Source: Diplolepis rosae
Lineage: Eukaryota > Arthropoda > Insecta > Hymenoptera > Diplolepididae
Direction of reading: 5' to 3'
DNA: 64,000 bases
NCBI GenBank assembly: GCA_030998225.1
Contig: JAPYXD010000701.1
Coordinates: 16,538,501 to 16,602,500 of the forward strand
Under the pieces are notes generated by a model. That model searched no databases, had not been told where the DNA came from, and saw only the letters and a list, made by a program, of their open reading frames with translations. Position 1 is the stretch's first letter; every line of letters starts with the position of its first letter. Made by a program: the position numbers and the translations under genes. Below are positions 1-12,372 of the stretch, piece by piece.

Positions 1-922
1 CATTCAAATCTGATAATAATTTGGAGAGTTAGCGTGTCCACAAACAACGACAACAATGACGACGACAGACGGAAAGACGGGATTGAAACAATCCTTTTAT
101 CGGATTCAGGTGGTCATGAAACGTGGACATTCGTTGAACAAGTGTATGTGAATTCTTCACAAATCTAATACCTTTTCACATGTAATGAGGATGTAAAAAA
201 TTGCATTAAAACAATAAGACTTTTTTCATATTTACAAATAATAAATAAGAATTTCCTGCATTTCTTTTGTTTTAAATTCTAATCAAATGAATTCTTGCAC
301 TGGTAAAAACTAGAAATAATACCAATATGATACTTTGTTCCTTCATAATCTGCATTTGTTAACAAGACTGTTTTTCACAATGAGTAACTATCATTATATA
401 GATTATGAAATGTTATTAATTAATGTTAGTGTTGCGTGTACTGAGTTTAACTCTTTAATACTAATCACCTTTTTTAAATTTATGGAACCTCAACGCATAC
501 TGAAAAATATATGGCAATCCCTCGTGAAAGAATGTGACCCATAATATGAGAATAATAACGACTGATATAAAATTTTTAATTGCCACTCTGCAATTCAGAT
601 TCTTAATGATGTTTATCAAGAAACTTTAAAAGTTGAAAGAGAAATTCCATGTAAGGAAAAGAACAATTTTTCTGTTTTCACATTGGTATTTCTGCTTTTG
701 GTTTAATTTCATATAATTGTAATATTTGTACAATCAAAAATTTTATTGGTTTTCGAAAAGTATGAAACGTTTGCCCAAAAAATATAGAGTAGTTTCATTA
801 ATTTCTAATAAAATTTGACCGATTGAAGTTGTTCGCAGACTTTGATTTGATTGATTTAGATTTGAAAAACCTCTCTGAAATAAAGTCATCATAATGTCGG
901 AAAAAGAGATTATGAATCACGC
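1..922. other. AT-rich DNA without a recognisable gene
   Basis: Only short chance ORFs are present, the longest about 69 codons on the plus strand from 335. I see no domain, splice-site pair or repeat structure in it. Confidence 0.6.
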
Positions 923-924
923 TA

Positions 925-1248
925 CCCCGGCAAAAGTTTCAAATTGGAATTTAAATCCGAACGAACCTGAGCAATTCCGAAATCTGTTTCCAAAACATTC
1001 GGAATCATTCTTAACCAATCCGAAAAACGTTTTGTATCTCTTTTGACGAAAAACGGTCAAAAATCAATCCAAACTTATCCGATTAACTTTGTGTCAATCC
1101 GAAGAATCAATCCAAATGAATCCGAACCAAGTTTTCAATCAGAATCATTCCGATCTCGAATTCATTTGGATTGATTCGGATTAAGTTAGATTGAAATCTT
1201 GGTCCGGATTAACTCTGATTGAATTCCAATCCGAAACTTTCACCAGGG
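925..1248. mobile_element. Palindromic MITE with TA target duplication
   Basis: The left end CCCCGGCAAAAGTTTC and the reverse complement of the right end, CCCTGGTGAAAGTTTC, form an imperfect inverted repeat that continues inward through about 27 bases. TA sits directly outside both ends (923-924 and 1249-1250). The interior is a long imperfect palindrome built from the motifs AATCCGAA and CAATCC. There is no coding capacity, so this is a non-autonomous DNA element, probably mobilised by a Tc1/mariner-type transposase; that assignment rests only on the TA. Truncated relatives are visible near 41200 and possibly near 60885. Confidence 0.8.
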
Positions 1249-1250
1249 TA

Positions 1251-1971
1251 ATAATAATTACTATGTCCCAATCCGAGTTGAAATGGATACATGTCATTTT
1301 TGATGAGTAAGAAAATAAAACACCGTCTTTTTATTCAGAAAGTTTTGTTTGAAATGCAATATTATTCCGCACAAGAAATTGTCAGTTTTAAATTCTTTCA
1401 TTCGTGACGGATCACGCATCTGCTAATAATCAGAGCGGCTGCTTTTGAATGAGAATCGGTTATTAATTTTTTGTCCTTAGATAGGCAGCAATGCAAAACC
1501 TTCGATTGGCTCGAGGTGCTTGACTGGATGGTTAAGTGAAAACCGTGCCTGAAAGACGGGTGTGCGTGATTAGTTACAGCAGAAAACATTCTCGATGCCT
1601 GAGGCCAATTACTGGTCAACATTTATCCTTTCGTATTCTACTCAATTTTACTTGTTGCATTTACATACTCGATCGATGTACTCTTGCCAGGATTAAAATG
1701 TTATTAATTTTATCTCTTCATCAACTTTCTATCATTTATTCATTTATTATATTTGAAAACTCTGTAAAATTTGCGTTTCTCCAAAAACAATAGAGTACAA
1801 AATTATTAGAAGTAATATGATATAATTAAAAATAGTTGAATGACAATTTCTCCGGTCAGAGATATTGGTTTTCTGGAATATTATAACTTGAAAACAATTA
1901 TATCCAATTATTTATATCTTTTCGAAATTTCACATTCTAATACTTTGAAAATATTCAAATCATATTAATTA
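1251..1971. other. Gap between two elements, no gene recognised
   Basis: A moderately GC-richer patch at 1395-1640 has short overlapping ORFs on both strands (minus 1398-1622, plus 1536-1793). Neither resembles a protein I know and neither has clear splice sites. Confidence 0.5.
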
Positions 1972-2883
1972 TTAGGTGCGCAACTAAGATCCCGCCGTTT
2001 GTCAATAGATGGCTCCAGCAGTAAGTGCTGGTCGATTTTGACCTATCCAAAACGTCATGAACCAAGCTTAGACATATGGTAAACAAACCGTTTTGACACA
2101 TTAGTGATTTCGTTTTGGCGTCATATACTTTTGGTTGTGTGAAAATGTCTGACTTTGTGCCAAATAATCGTCATTTGAGGGAAGTGTTGATTTTCTTCTT
2201 TCATTCAAAGAAAACAGCGGCTGAAGCGCATCGAGAGCTCCAAAAAGTTCACGGAGATTCTGCTCTAAGTGAAACAACGTGCCGTGATTGGTTTCGTCGA
2301 TTCAAAGACGGTGATTTTGATGTTGACGACCATCCGCGTGAAGGAAGGCCAAAAACCTTCTAAGACGCTAATGTTATTCATTATGACCTGTTGAAATCGA
2401 ACGAAACCATCACTAGGGAATGGTATCGAACGCTATTGATGCGCTTGAGCCGAGCACTGCGCGGAAAACGGCCACAATACGAGCAGAGGCACGAAAAAGT
2501 GATTCTACAGAATATGACAACGCTCGGTCTCACGTTGCCAAACCCATTAAAACCTACCTGGAAACGCTTAAATGGGAAGTCTTACCCCTCCCGCCGTATT
2601 CCCCAGATATTGCGCCGTCCGATTATTACTTGTTCCGGTCGATGGCACATGGTCTGGCTGATCAGCAGTTCCGCTAATATGAAGACATCAAAAAATGACT
2701 TGATTCGTGTATAGCCTCAAAAGATGAACACTTTTACCGTAGTGGTATTCGAGCTCTACCAGAAAGATGAGCAAAAGTTGTAGCTAATGATGGGCAATAC
2801 TTTGAATGATTCATTTGTAACCATTTTTTCACAATAAAGTTGCATTTTCATCAAAAACAGCGGGAACTTAGTTGCGCACCTAA
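1972..2883 (+). mobile_element. Mariner element, internally deleted
   Basis: Inverted repeats of about 30 bp begin TTAGGTGCGCAACTAAG on the left and match the reverse complement of the right end with few mismatches. TA flanks both ends (1970-1971, 2884-2885). The length of 912 bp is about 400 bp short of a complete mariner (1.2-1.3 kb), and the missing part is the middle of the transposase gene. The foldback element at 2891 starts only seven bases beyond the right end. Confidence 0.93.
2145..2808 (+). pseudogene. Mariner transposase remnant, N- and C-terminal parts
   Basis: The first part (ATG at 2145, stop at 2361-2363) encodes 72 residues of the N-terminal helix-turn-helix region, including RDWFRRFKDGDFDVDD and the GRP linker. 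After a large deletion and frame change, the second part (in the frame of 2420) carries DNARSHVAK, with the second catalytic Asp, and PPYSPDIAPSDYYLF, with the third Asp of the D,D34D triad. The first catalytic Asp (DETW block) lies in the deleted part. A further stop falls at 2675, and recognisable C-terminal sequence continues to about 2808. The gene cannot make an active enzyme. Family identity is certain; the mariner subfamily is not. Confidence 0.9.
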
Positions 2884-2890
2884 TAAATTA

Positions 2891-3696
2891 CACAGGTCTG
2901 CAAATAATGGGTTTTTATTTGTTGTTGGAAAACGAAAGATTATTTCTGAGGTAATTTTTGACGTAGAATCCGAATCCGAAATCAGAATCAGCCTATCACG
3001 TCAGGATTTTGAGATATTTGAAGTTATGTGCTCGAAAAATGGGGCTTTTCGCTACATTTGAGGTTATGTACAGGGCGCAAGAAATTTTTTTGGTTTTTTT
3101 CTCAAGTGTTATCATTTAACACTACTCTTTCCCTTCAAAATGAGCTATTGAACAGTCACGAGCGATTTTTTTTCACAAAGATACGGCCATATCAAGTTTT
3201 GACATTTATCCGAACAACCTTATGAGCATTCATATTGACTTTTTGGTGCATACCATTTTGCATTCGAAAATTTATCTTGAAACTTTGTACTTGCGGATTT
3301 TGATAGTCTGTGAATAAGAATTTACAGTCAGAAAATTGACATTTCCATTTCCAAGATGGCGGATTCAAAATGGCAGATAGAAATTTATGAAATTAAACGA
3401 TTTCGCTCACTAATGTCAATTTTCTGACTGTGAATTCTTATTCACAGACCATCAAAACCCGCAAGCACAAATTTTCAAGATAAATTTTTGAATGCAGAAT
3501 GGTATGCACCAAAGAGTCTATGTGAATGCTCATAAGGTTGTTCGGATAAATGTCAAAACTTGATGTGGCCGTATCTTTGTGAAAAAAAAATCGCTGACGT
3601 GATAGGCTGATTCTGATTCCAGATTCGGATTCTACGTCAAAAATTACTCCGGAAATGACCCATAGCTTTTCAACAACAAAACCTTGCAGACCTGTG
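2891..3696. mobile_element. Foldback element with TTA duplication (PIF/Harbinger-like)
   Basis: The ends CACAGGTCTGCAA and TTGCAGACCTGTG are perfect inverted repeats, with TTA directly outside each (2888-2890 and 3697-3699). The whole 806 bp folds back on itself: the left arm motif TAGAATCCGAATC recurs inverted on the right as GATTCGGATTCTA, and the arms meet around 3370-3400. A three-base TTA duplication is typical of the PIF/Harbinger superfamily. No transposase is present. ORFs at 2840-3061 and 3028-3225 are chance frames in the arm. A diverged relative lies at 52338-52862. Confidence 0.82.
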
Positions 3697-3699
3697 TTA

Positions 3700-4960
3700 T
3701 CTATAACAATAAAGCTTCAAAAATCATAAATGCTGAAATTTACGTAATTATCTATATTTTCTAACAAGATTTTAAGAAAAAGCTCAAAAGACTGATAAAA
3801 AATGTACTCTGAAAATAAATATGTCATAATTTGTTAAGGTTTAATATATTTTTCATTTCCCAGCAGATGAAAATACATATGATATTCTTGAGCGAGTTTC
3901 CTGGTGATATTTCAATTGTTGGAGCATAAAGACTATAGTTTTTCACACCTCGCGTGTGCAAAAGCTCGGAAACTGTAAATATTTCTCCATTCTTGTGCAT
4001 CCGCAAACCACGCGAGCTCTTACTTTGGTGGCGTTTGTATAGTATTTTTCGGGACATTTAACTCAAGCATTTATTTGCGCGGCTGCAGGCATTATGTAAG
4101 GCATTCACTGGTTACATAACGTTACTCATGTCAATGCCTTCGGCGAATAAGAATAAGACCCAGACCCGAATTTTCTTCCCATAGCCTTGAATTGGACCTA
4201 CTACTCTGATTTGTAAATTCTACTTAAGAAAAAATGAAAAATGAATGAATGGATGAATTTTCAATCAAAAAGTAAATTAAAAAACAAATAAATTTTAAAA
4301 TAGAGTAAATGAAAAATGGTTGAATTTTAAGAAATAATAATGCGAATAGTAATATAACAAAAAATTTTGTGTTAACCAATAAAGTAGCAGTGGCATATTT
4401 TACAAACCAAAATAGTTGGATCAACAAATCACTTATTTCAGTGGACACTCAGAAAAAGATTTTGGTTATCCAACCAAAATTTAGTTGGATCAACCAAAAA
4501 ATTTGCTTATTATGAAGTTGACTAAATTTTAATACATCCAACCATAGACTGTTTCATGCAAACAAAAATGGAATGTCAGACTTTTAGTGGCGAGAACATT
4601 TAAATGGCAGTCAAACGATCGCGGCTCAGTTCCTGCTACATATATTTAAAATATTTTTTTCAATTATTTTTGAAAATCTTTAATTCAATTCATGATTTCA
4701 GACTACTACTTTTTCGTAATTAATGCAAATCTTAAAAATCAAGTTACTGCCCTTTGAAACAATTTTTTGTATTCAAATTTTTTGAACACTCAAAATTGTT
4801 TTAAACATAAAAAACTTCAAGATACTCTAGAAGCTTGACTGAAATCGGACCCAATTTAATAAATACAACTATATTTATTTTAGTTTAGAACTTAGCGGAC
4901 GCTCTATAAAAAAATTTAAATCTTTGCTTTCACGTTCAGCTGAATTTCTGTCAAACTTTA
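3700..4960. other. AT-rich DNA, no gene recognised
   Basis: Contains repeated TTGGTTGATCCAAC-like motifs around 4370-4560, next to a solitary CACTCAGAAAAAG at about 4445 that resembles the ends of the CAC-type elements elsewhere in the window. No matching right end was found, so it may be a truncated copy. Confidence 0.4.
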
Positions 4961-4961
4961 A

Positions 4962-5270
4962 TTAAAATTTTTAATTTCCCTTTTCGATTGGAAACAAAGC
5001 TCATTACGTTCGAAAAACAGGGAAAAATCAAAGTATCCATGTGCGACAGAAAAGAACAATTCAAATACTGTCACGTTTCGAATGGAATTTGCAGACAGGT
5101 TTTGCAATTGTAGTAAATACCCTAAAACAAATGAACCCTTGGCACATGTTTTATGCAACGGATACCCGACCTCCGGCAATTGCAGCTCTGGTGGATTTAT
5201 TGAAGACTCGGAATTCGTTAACTACCACCAAAGTAAAGTGACTTTAATTGCCTGGAATCTGAACTTCTAG
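4962..5270 (+). CDS. Unidentified long open frame, possible exon
   Basis: The frame is open for 102 codons, from just after a stop at 4959 to a TAG at 5268. The first Met is at 5082, giving 62 residues with five cysteines (CNCSKY near the start, then LCNGY and GNCSSGG). Plausible 3' splice sites lie inside it, for example TTTGCAG at about 5093. I do not recognise the protein. Two other overlapping frames are also open here (plus 5041-5241 and minus 4958-5179), so the correct frame is uncertain and the openness may be compositional. Nothing nearby helps to place it. Confidence 0.2.
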   Translation, partial: LKFLISLFDWKQSSLRSKNREKSKYPCATEKNNSNTVTFRMEFADRFCNCSKYPKTNEPLAHVLCNGYPTSGNCSSGGFIEDSEFVNYHQSKVTLIAWNLNF

Positions 5271-5289
5271 GCCAATCACTGAGCAATTC

Positions 5290-8200
5290 TTTATAATATG
5301 TAATTTGCCAGCTTTTACAAATTAAATTGTATTTTTCCTTCCTTCTTCTTTTAAATTCATTATTGGAAATTGAATAAGTTTATTTTATTCAACGTACTTT
5401 TCAAATAATTTATAAAATGGAATTCTTTGTTTTCGATTGTAAACAAGCAGCTTAAAAATAATTTCAAATACACAAAATTAGAAGCTAAACATAGTCGAAA
5501 TTAATTAGGGAAGTACATGTTACAAAAACAGATAAAATGACATATCGCAGACACCAGGTGCCTGTAATATGTTCATAATTGGATATATCATTTCTGCAAC
5601 GTCACTAATAATTAATTTCACACTATCTGGGAAGCTTACACGTGCGAATTCAGCTATAAATACAAAGAGCTGAATATAGTCAAGTCCTGTTTTATAATGA
5701 AGATTTGGAGACGATAGATAGTGGCTTAAGTATTCTTAATTATGATGAACGAGGAAGATTTCACATCGAAGATTAGAAGCAATGAAAATAATTTATCGAC
5801 TCATCTAATATTAAAAACTCTTTCGGATAACATTTCATAATTTGTCTAATTAAATTGGAATCCATATTAATTGGAAGATGCTCTAGAAGATGAGGTGGAG
5901 AAATGGAAAACCACAGTTCATTAACCACAGCGCCGTAAAACTTGGAGGTTCAATTTTGTTCTTGGATCATTTTATATAATGAGTGTTCATTTTGAAGACT
6001 TTATGGAAGTAGTTCAAAACAAATCACAATTTTCCGTGGAAAATAAAATTTTTGATCCATAGATCGATCTTGATTGAGTAATGAGAATTGTGAGATAAAT
6101 TATTTTCTTGATGATTATACAAGCTTAGAGTTTTCTTTTAATTTTTTAATGTTCTATTCAAAATTACTCTAGTCCATTAACCGTCACTTTATTTTGCGAT
6201 AAAAGAAACTGTGGGTAATTAGTAATTTCATTCTGCCAATTTTATTGCCGTCACACTATGTTCACGCGAACGAGTGCAAAATTCAATTTCGGAAGCGAGA
6301 ACTTTCTACAGTATATATGACTTCGATCGAAGAATAAAATTCACGGTCCGGAAATAAAACCTAAAATGATTGAGAGGAGGGGAACTTTATAGGTATAAAT
6401 TAGGGTGGTTCACAGAAATTTTTCCGCGGCCATATCGCAACAGTTTACTTTTATGGATGAAAAAAACTTGCCAAATTTTATCTAAATTTGAATTTTTTTT
6501 AATGTTCCAAATACTAATTTCATAGAAAATCCTCTACAAGTACCAAATAATTTTCATTCTAAATTAGATAAATTGATAGTTTTTTATTTTTCATAGATAT
6601 TGCATCAAAAAGAAACTGGTAAAATTAACCAAGTGACTGGTAGCCTAGTCAAATTACTAGTTTTTTTTGGATGATCAGTGTTGCGTCAGTTTCCATTCAA
6701 ACAATATTTATATATGGCTTTCTATAATATAATTACATAGGAAAAAATAACATAAAAATCATGTGAAGTGTACATACGTTTGACAAATTATTATTACCAT
6801 CAATAGTGTGTAAAAATGGTGTCTTTATTTGATGTTAGTTACATATTTCATCAAGTCATTCCGTTTCTATGATAAAATAATTGTTCGTAGGTAGGGGAAA
6901 AAAGGCATACAGAATATTATATTTATGGAATAAAAATAGAGAAGATAAAGTATAATATTTTTACCATAGTATTAAGTTTTATAAAGCTTATAGGTATCAA
7001 AAAAGGCATAAATCATTTTCCGCACGAATATTTTTAAAGTTGATGTTATTGAGTCTGCAATTCTGTTTATCGAGTTTGCAGCAACGGTCTCTTGTGTTTA
7101 GATATTCACACGAAGTTGAGGAAAGCCCTTGCGTGACTGTTTTATCACGAAACCTTCGAGGAAATGCACATCAATCATTTGTGCACTATCCAAGTTTTGC
7201 AAATTGCATATTATGTTCATTAACAGACTCATAGCATATGAAAAATATTTTCATACTTTTCCGCAATATTTTTTCACTCTATCTCTCTTGTAAAAGAAAT
7301 TTAAAATGCAAATTTATTTATAGAGAGTAGAATTCAATTAATATTTCATTAAACTATCGTTAATATGAAAATGGTTATTGATTATACTTGAGTCACATAA
7401 TAAGTTTTGCTATTCTTAGAAGTAATAAAACAAAGTAGCTTACTTCTAAAAATAACCAGTCGCTAATTTGTATGAGTACCGTATTTATATTCTTAAGCAC
7501 TGATAAAGAAACAAAAGCCTAACTATTTATTTTCCAATACAAAGTTTACTATTGCTTTATCTTACTTCATTTATTTTTTAAACATGTAATATCAAATTAC
7601 TAAAAAATTATTGTGTTTCGTAAAATATTTCTCAACGGTTTATAACGATTACGATTTTAAATTTTCTGTAATTTCCAAATAACGATTTTTCAACTATGAG
7701 TGAATTTTATTTGGTATGAACAACGTAACTGAAATTTGCAACAATTAAAAACAATGAAAATTATCGAGTATGCAGAGCTTCATCAAAAAAATTATTTTTC
7801 TACTAGCAGGTCATAAAGTGTATTTTATTGTCTCCCTGTGGGGAAAACAATGGTACATTGTGCAACCAAGGAAAATAAATGTTTTTCCCGTGTTATACAA
7901 GATTTTTTTTTCTACTTGGAGGTCAATAAATGGATTTGTTCACTCGACAGGAGTCAATAAAATGCAATTTATGATCCGTTAGTAGAAAAATTACTTTTCC
8001 GCACCGATCCCAAAATGGTCATTTTTGGCACTACATGTTCAAAAAGTGGTATATTTCATGCATGTCTGGTAAAAAAGACCAAATTTTTATCTCCTCAAAA
8101 TATCTGGAATTCACCCTCTCCCCGTCTTTATTATTTTAAAAATTGATAAAAAGTTTTCGAATTCCAAGACCAACAATTTTTTGTCAGTAAATAATTTGTA

Positions 8201-8377
8201 TTTAGAAGAACACAATAGTAGTCAAACTTGTATTCTCCTGAAGTAACAGAGAATCAGCCTCTTTCCATCCTTAATGTATTTATAATTTTAATAAGCTTTT
8301 TCTAAACTTGAATATTTTTAAAAGTATATATTAAAGGCATGTGATACTTGCTCATGTGAACAATTTGATTCAGTTTC
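5290..8377. other. Three kilobases of AT-rich DNA without a recognisable gene
   Basis: Only ORFs of 60-70 codons with no conserved features occur (for example 7040-7234 and 7770-7982). No inverted-repeat element was found with confidence. Confidence 0.5.
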
Positions 8378-8632
8378 TACATGTTTGTATCTAAAATACA
8401 TTAAATTTTGTTTTCGAAACTTTGTAAATGGTCTAGAAGATGAAAACGGACATAGATAGACTACTTCTGATTTTAACAATAAAAATTCATTTTTCGACAT
8501 ATTTTGCTAAAATTGAACTTTTTTAAAATTTGAAAGCGAAAGTAGTCTACCTACGTCCGTTTTTATCATCTCTACTATCTCTCAAATTTTGAAAACATAA
8601 TTGAATTTACTTTAGACACAAGCATGTAGGGA
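8378..8632. repeat. Imperfect palindrome of about 255 bp
   Basis: The inner arms GAAAACGGACATAGATAG and the inverted copy CTACCTACGTCCGTTTT match well. The pairing continues outward through CTACATG..TGT..TCTAAA on the left and its inverted counterpart near 8610-8630. It is most likely a decayed MITE; no target duplication is evident. Confidence 0.6.
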
Positions 8633-8639
8633 CGTAAAA

Positions 8640-11040
8640 TCAATAAAATTTGCTAATTTTTTGGAAATGAGTAAAATTAATCTAAATTTGATGAGAAAAT
8701 TAAAACATTGTTTTTTTCTACGCAACAATTATTTGTAATGTACTTTTTTTCTCAGCACAGGCTTTTCTTTCAAATTCAGTAAAAAATTAAGCATCACACT
8801 CAAACCTGTACAATACGTTTGGTAACATAACTGAGTAATTATTTTCCTGGCTGCTGAATTCACTTGCTTAATAAGGATTATACTTTTCTTTTGACACGCG
8901 ACACGAAAAGCGTGGAAAATAAATTGTAGCGACTTCATGAGCTATAATTTTATTCTCTGCCTCCGCGAGGGGTTTCTAATTAAAAAGGTTCTCTTGAGTT
9001 CTTCTAAGTGCCACTCTTCATACGGCTGGGTAATGGCTCTGCACGTCACCCTAATTTTACTGCTGAATATAATTACGGATGTTACTTTGGCAGCTATACC
9101 CTCCTCGTGCCAATATTACTTCTTACATTTTCCTACCATCTTCCCTTTGCAGAGGTTTGTTGAGAACAAAAGAGGGACAAAATTCGAACAGGTAGGTATC
9201 AGTTATTTTTAGACTTTCGTACACTATTATAAATGTTCTGAAATGCACAACAATCTTATGCTACAATAGTAATTAAAAAATTATATTAAATTCACGATAC
9301 TTTTAAGTAAACTTAATTTGAAATCGAAAAATTTAATGAATTTTTTTCAACATTACTGTGAATCAGGAAACTTGACTAAACTTTCGTAAATGTATCGTAG
9401 AATTTGAAAACTATAACATTTTCATTCACATGAAATTGTATACAGCTTTATTTAATCGCAGCATAAAATTTTCCAGCTAAAGTTTCAGAATCGTCAAATA
9501 CAATTATCAGAATATTCAGTGATTCATAACTGAAAATTAAATAAGTTTATTTATTATAGCAAACAGTATTAAGAAGAATACTTGTTTAAAATGATAGAAT
9601 TTCAATTTTACTAAAGTAATGTACAAATTTTAGATTTCATGAAAATCTTAGTACTTGATTCACTGATGATTTTGAAAAATTCTCAGTTTTCCAAAATTTT
9701 TATTCACGTAAATGTTAAAAATATTCATTCTTTTTATTTTTTTAAGTCCATTTCTTATTCAATATGATGAAATTATATGCTATATTTGATTTTACAAGTA
9801 AGAAATGAAGAAACTAGAGTACGCTGTATGTCTTCCCATAACTGATTTTTCTACTGAATCAATACTTTCTTCTCACACTGCACTGAGAAAATTCATGTCT
9901 CGACGCTACTGCTTTTTCTACTCGAAGAAGACCATTGTCTGGACATAGACAGCAGTTTTTACTCGATGAATTTGTGTCTTAGTAAAACAATATTTCTAAA
10001 TGATTTTTTCAGAAAATAAAATTTTTTTAATGTTTGGAATTCTGATTAATATCCAGAAATTTGATTTGAAGTAGTTAAAAATGTAAATAGGTCTAAACTT
10101 TATATAGATCTTGATAAAATTTTATAATTTAATAAAAATTATAACTATTCAAATTTATTGAGTTTTTTTTAACAACTGTCAAACGTTTCCAATTCTATAT
10201 AGATTGCCGACAGTACATATCATTTGGAATGATGTCATACTATTTAAAAATAATCTTTTAAAATCAATAGTAAAATAAAAATAGATACCTGGATATTTTC
10301 GATGTCATTCACTTCGATTTCGAGAAATATTCTACGAAACTTTAAGGCATTTTAATAATTGAAGAGAATTTGAAACATTCTGAAAGAAACTTTTTGAAAA
10401 TTCAAGAAATCGAAAACTAGATATGTGAGAATTTTTAATTGAAATGACAAAATTAATAAGAATAATTTTTTGAATTAAATATCAAGAAATTAAGTTTAGA
10501 AACTACTAATATTTTTAATCTAATTTGCTTGACGAACCAAACATTAAAATAAAAATTTTTAAATTACAACATTTCAATAGTCAAATATACATGGTTTTTA
10601 ATAATTTAATGAATTTATCGATTGTAAATATAATTTAACATGGGATTTATATATTTTTATATGTTTCTAAAGTTTCTAAGCGATTTTTCATTCAAATTAT
10701 TTTTATTTCATAAATTCAAGAGTAGAAAAATGGAAACGTAAAATACATTGTCAATTTAAGAATTTTTGAAAATTATATGTATAGTTATTTTAAAAGTAAA
10801 AGTTTCAACATTTTCAAATATTTCTTAATTCAGGAAATTTAGGTGTAGCATGTGTATCAATCTACACTATTTACACTATTTCGAATCAGACTTGTTTTTA
10901 ATTTGACATCAACTAACGTATATGAACAAGATGACACATTTCATATCATCATTATGCACTTCTGGAAGCAGTGGTGTGCGCCTGCGAGCAACCAGGATTT
11001 GTGGGATTCATTTTGATTGGGATTAAGTTTCAATTAAAAC
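8640..11040. other. AT-rich DNA without a recognisable gene
   Basis: A slightly GC-richer patch at 8930-9200 has a 91-codon plus-strand ORF (8937-9212) of unknown meaning. From 9240 to 10850 the sequence is very AT-rich and featureless. Confidence 0.5.
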
Positions 11041-11042
11041 GT

Positions 11043-11255
11043 TCAGTTCCCATTAGAGTTAAAAAGGGGAATGGGCAGAAGGGCTTGATGTTGAATTTCA
11101 ACGAATAATTGAAACGGACAGTGTTTTACGTCCCACGTGAATAGGGTCGGATAAAATATGCGTGTTTGACCAATCAGGAGGTGTTGGAGTGACAGGTCCC
11201 TCAGTTCCTCTTCATCTCCACTCCAATACCGCTCTTTGTCTTCCTTTGTTTGCAT
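11043..11255 (-). CDS. Unidentified 70-residue ORF
   Basis: The ORF starts with ATG on the minus strand and is clearly GC-richer than its surroundings. The product begins MQTKEDKERYWSGDEEELRD, so the N-terminus is highly charged; the middle is hydrophobic and aromatic (IFYPTLFTWDVKHCPFQLF). There is no signal peptide or known domain. Composition and residue make-up are more protein-like than neighbouring chance frames, but there is no splice or promoter evidence. It could be a small gene, an exon or chance. Confidence 0.25.
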   Translation of the reverse strand: MQTKEDKERYWSGDEEELRDLSLQHLLIGQTRIFYPTLFTWDVKHCPFQLFVEIQHQALLPIPLFNSNGN

Positions 11256-11471
11256 TTGTTGGTCCTTTTACCTCACAATTCCCTTAATGGGTGCTATATC
11301 CTCGAACAACAATTTCACTCTCAGGAAAAAGAGACCTATCAATGAAATAAAAGAAATACCTGTCAATTGAATTACACTGCGGTCCAGGATTTCTAAATCA
11401 TCTGCAAAACTCGTATTTAGAACACATCGGTTGATTTTATAGATATCTTCGCGGAAATCGGAAAATGAATA

Positions 11472-11821
11472 AATCTCAAAAAAAAGTCTGTTAGAATTAC
11501 TGTTTCCATAAGTTATTATTAAAAAGAAAGATCATACAATTTTTGTAAATTTAAGAGATATTTTAGAACAATTTACCGCTTTTTGTAAATATAACAGATT
11601 CGTCGATAAATATTACAAAAATGCCTGTTGAATTGATATTTTAAAGAAAATTTCTCATTTTGTAAATTTAACAGGTATTTTGGTATTCTTTATCAACAAA
11701 TCTGTCATGTTTACAAAAAACGGCGAATTGTACTGAAATATTTCTTAAATTTATAGAAATTCTATGTTGTCTCTATTTTATATTATGGAAACAGTAATTG
11801 TAACACTTTTTTTTCTCTGTG
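11472..11821. mobile_element. 350-bp palindromic MITE, TA duplication
   Basis: The right end read inward is CACAGAGAAAAAAAAGTG. The left end (AATCTCAAAAAAAAGTCT) is a diverged partner, and both continue into ATTACTGTTTCCATAA. TA flanks both ends (11470-11471, 11822-11823). The interior is palindromic, with the motif TTTTTGTAAA repeated in both orientations. It belongs to the CAC..GAGAAAA-ended group described under findings. Confidence 0.75.
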
Positions 11822-12183
11822 TAATATGTGAAATCGTGTCTGTTTATTTTTAATCGCGTCAAGCAAATCTTTCGGCTGCAGCCCATTATAATTTTCTAAA
11901 TAATTCTTCACATCGTGTATTTCAATCTTATTCTTCTTAAAGCTCTGAAGCATACATTTTTCTATCAGCCCGATTTTAATGAAAATGTATACTCATCAGG
12001 AGTTTTTGGGGTCATTGATTTCGAATCCTGAATCGAAATCTGAAAATTCAGAATGGCGGATATAATGTGGAAGGCGTGAAACGTAAAAAGTGATTTGATT
12101 TGCATTTTATTTGGCACTAGGTGATTTTTAGGGTCGCTGATTCCGAATTATGATCAATGCGTTTACGAATTTGTTTCGTTGTT

Positions 12184-12372
12184 GATCTCATTTGTTTGTT
12201 TCCTTGGTACGCACTGCAAGTCACATTTATTTCTTTCGCAATACATTTGCTTTTATTTATCTATGATCAATACATTTAGGAATAGTTTGTTCTTTGATCT
12301 AGTTTAGAGACATTGATTTGTTTCACAGTTAATCTCATTGGTTTGTTTCCTTGGTATGCATTGCAAGGCATG
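12184..12372. repeat. Diverged tandem duplication, about 147-bp period
   Basis: The segment containing ATCTCATTTGTTTGTTTCC, then TTGGTAC and GCA, at 12184 recurs at 12331 with about 85 percent identity by eye. Both copies are followed by a GCAAG motif. The flanks at 12000-12150 and 12890-12960 contain relics of a GGGTCRNTGATTC-type motif. No coding function is apparent. Confidence 0.6.

Noticed and set aside
335..544. 69-codon plus-strand ORF near the start
   Set aside because: Composition is that of AT-rich chance sequence; no domain, splice site or neighbour supports it.
4445..4500. CACTCAGAAAAAG as the end of a MITE
   Set aside because: No inverted partner was found up- or downstream.
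9886..9980. Small CACTGAGAAAA-ended MITE
   Set aside because: The left end fits the family but the right end matches it poorly and no TA pair can be placed; too weak.
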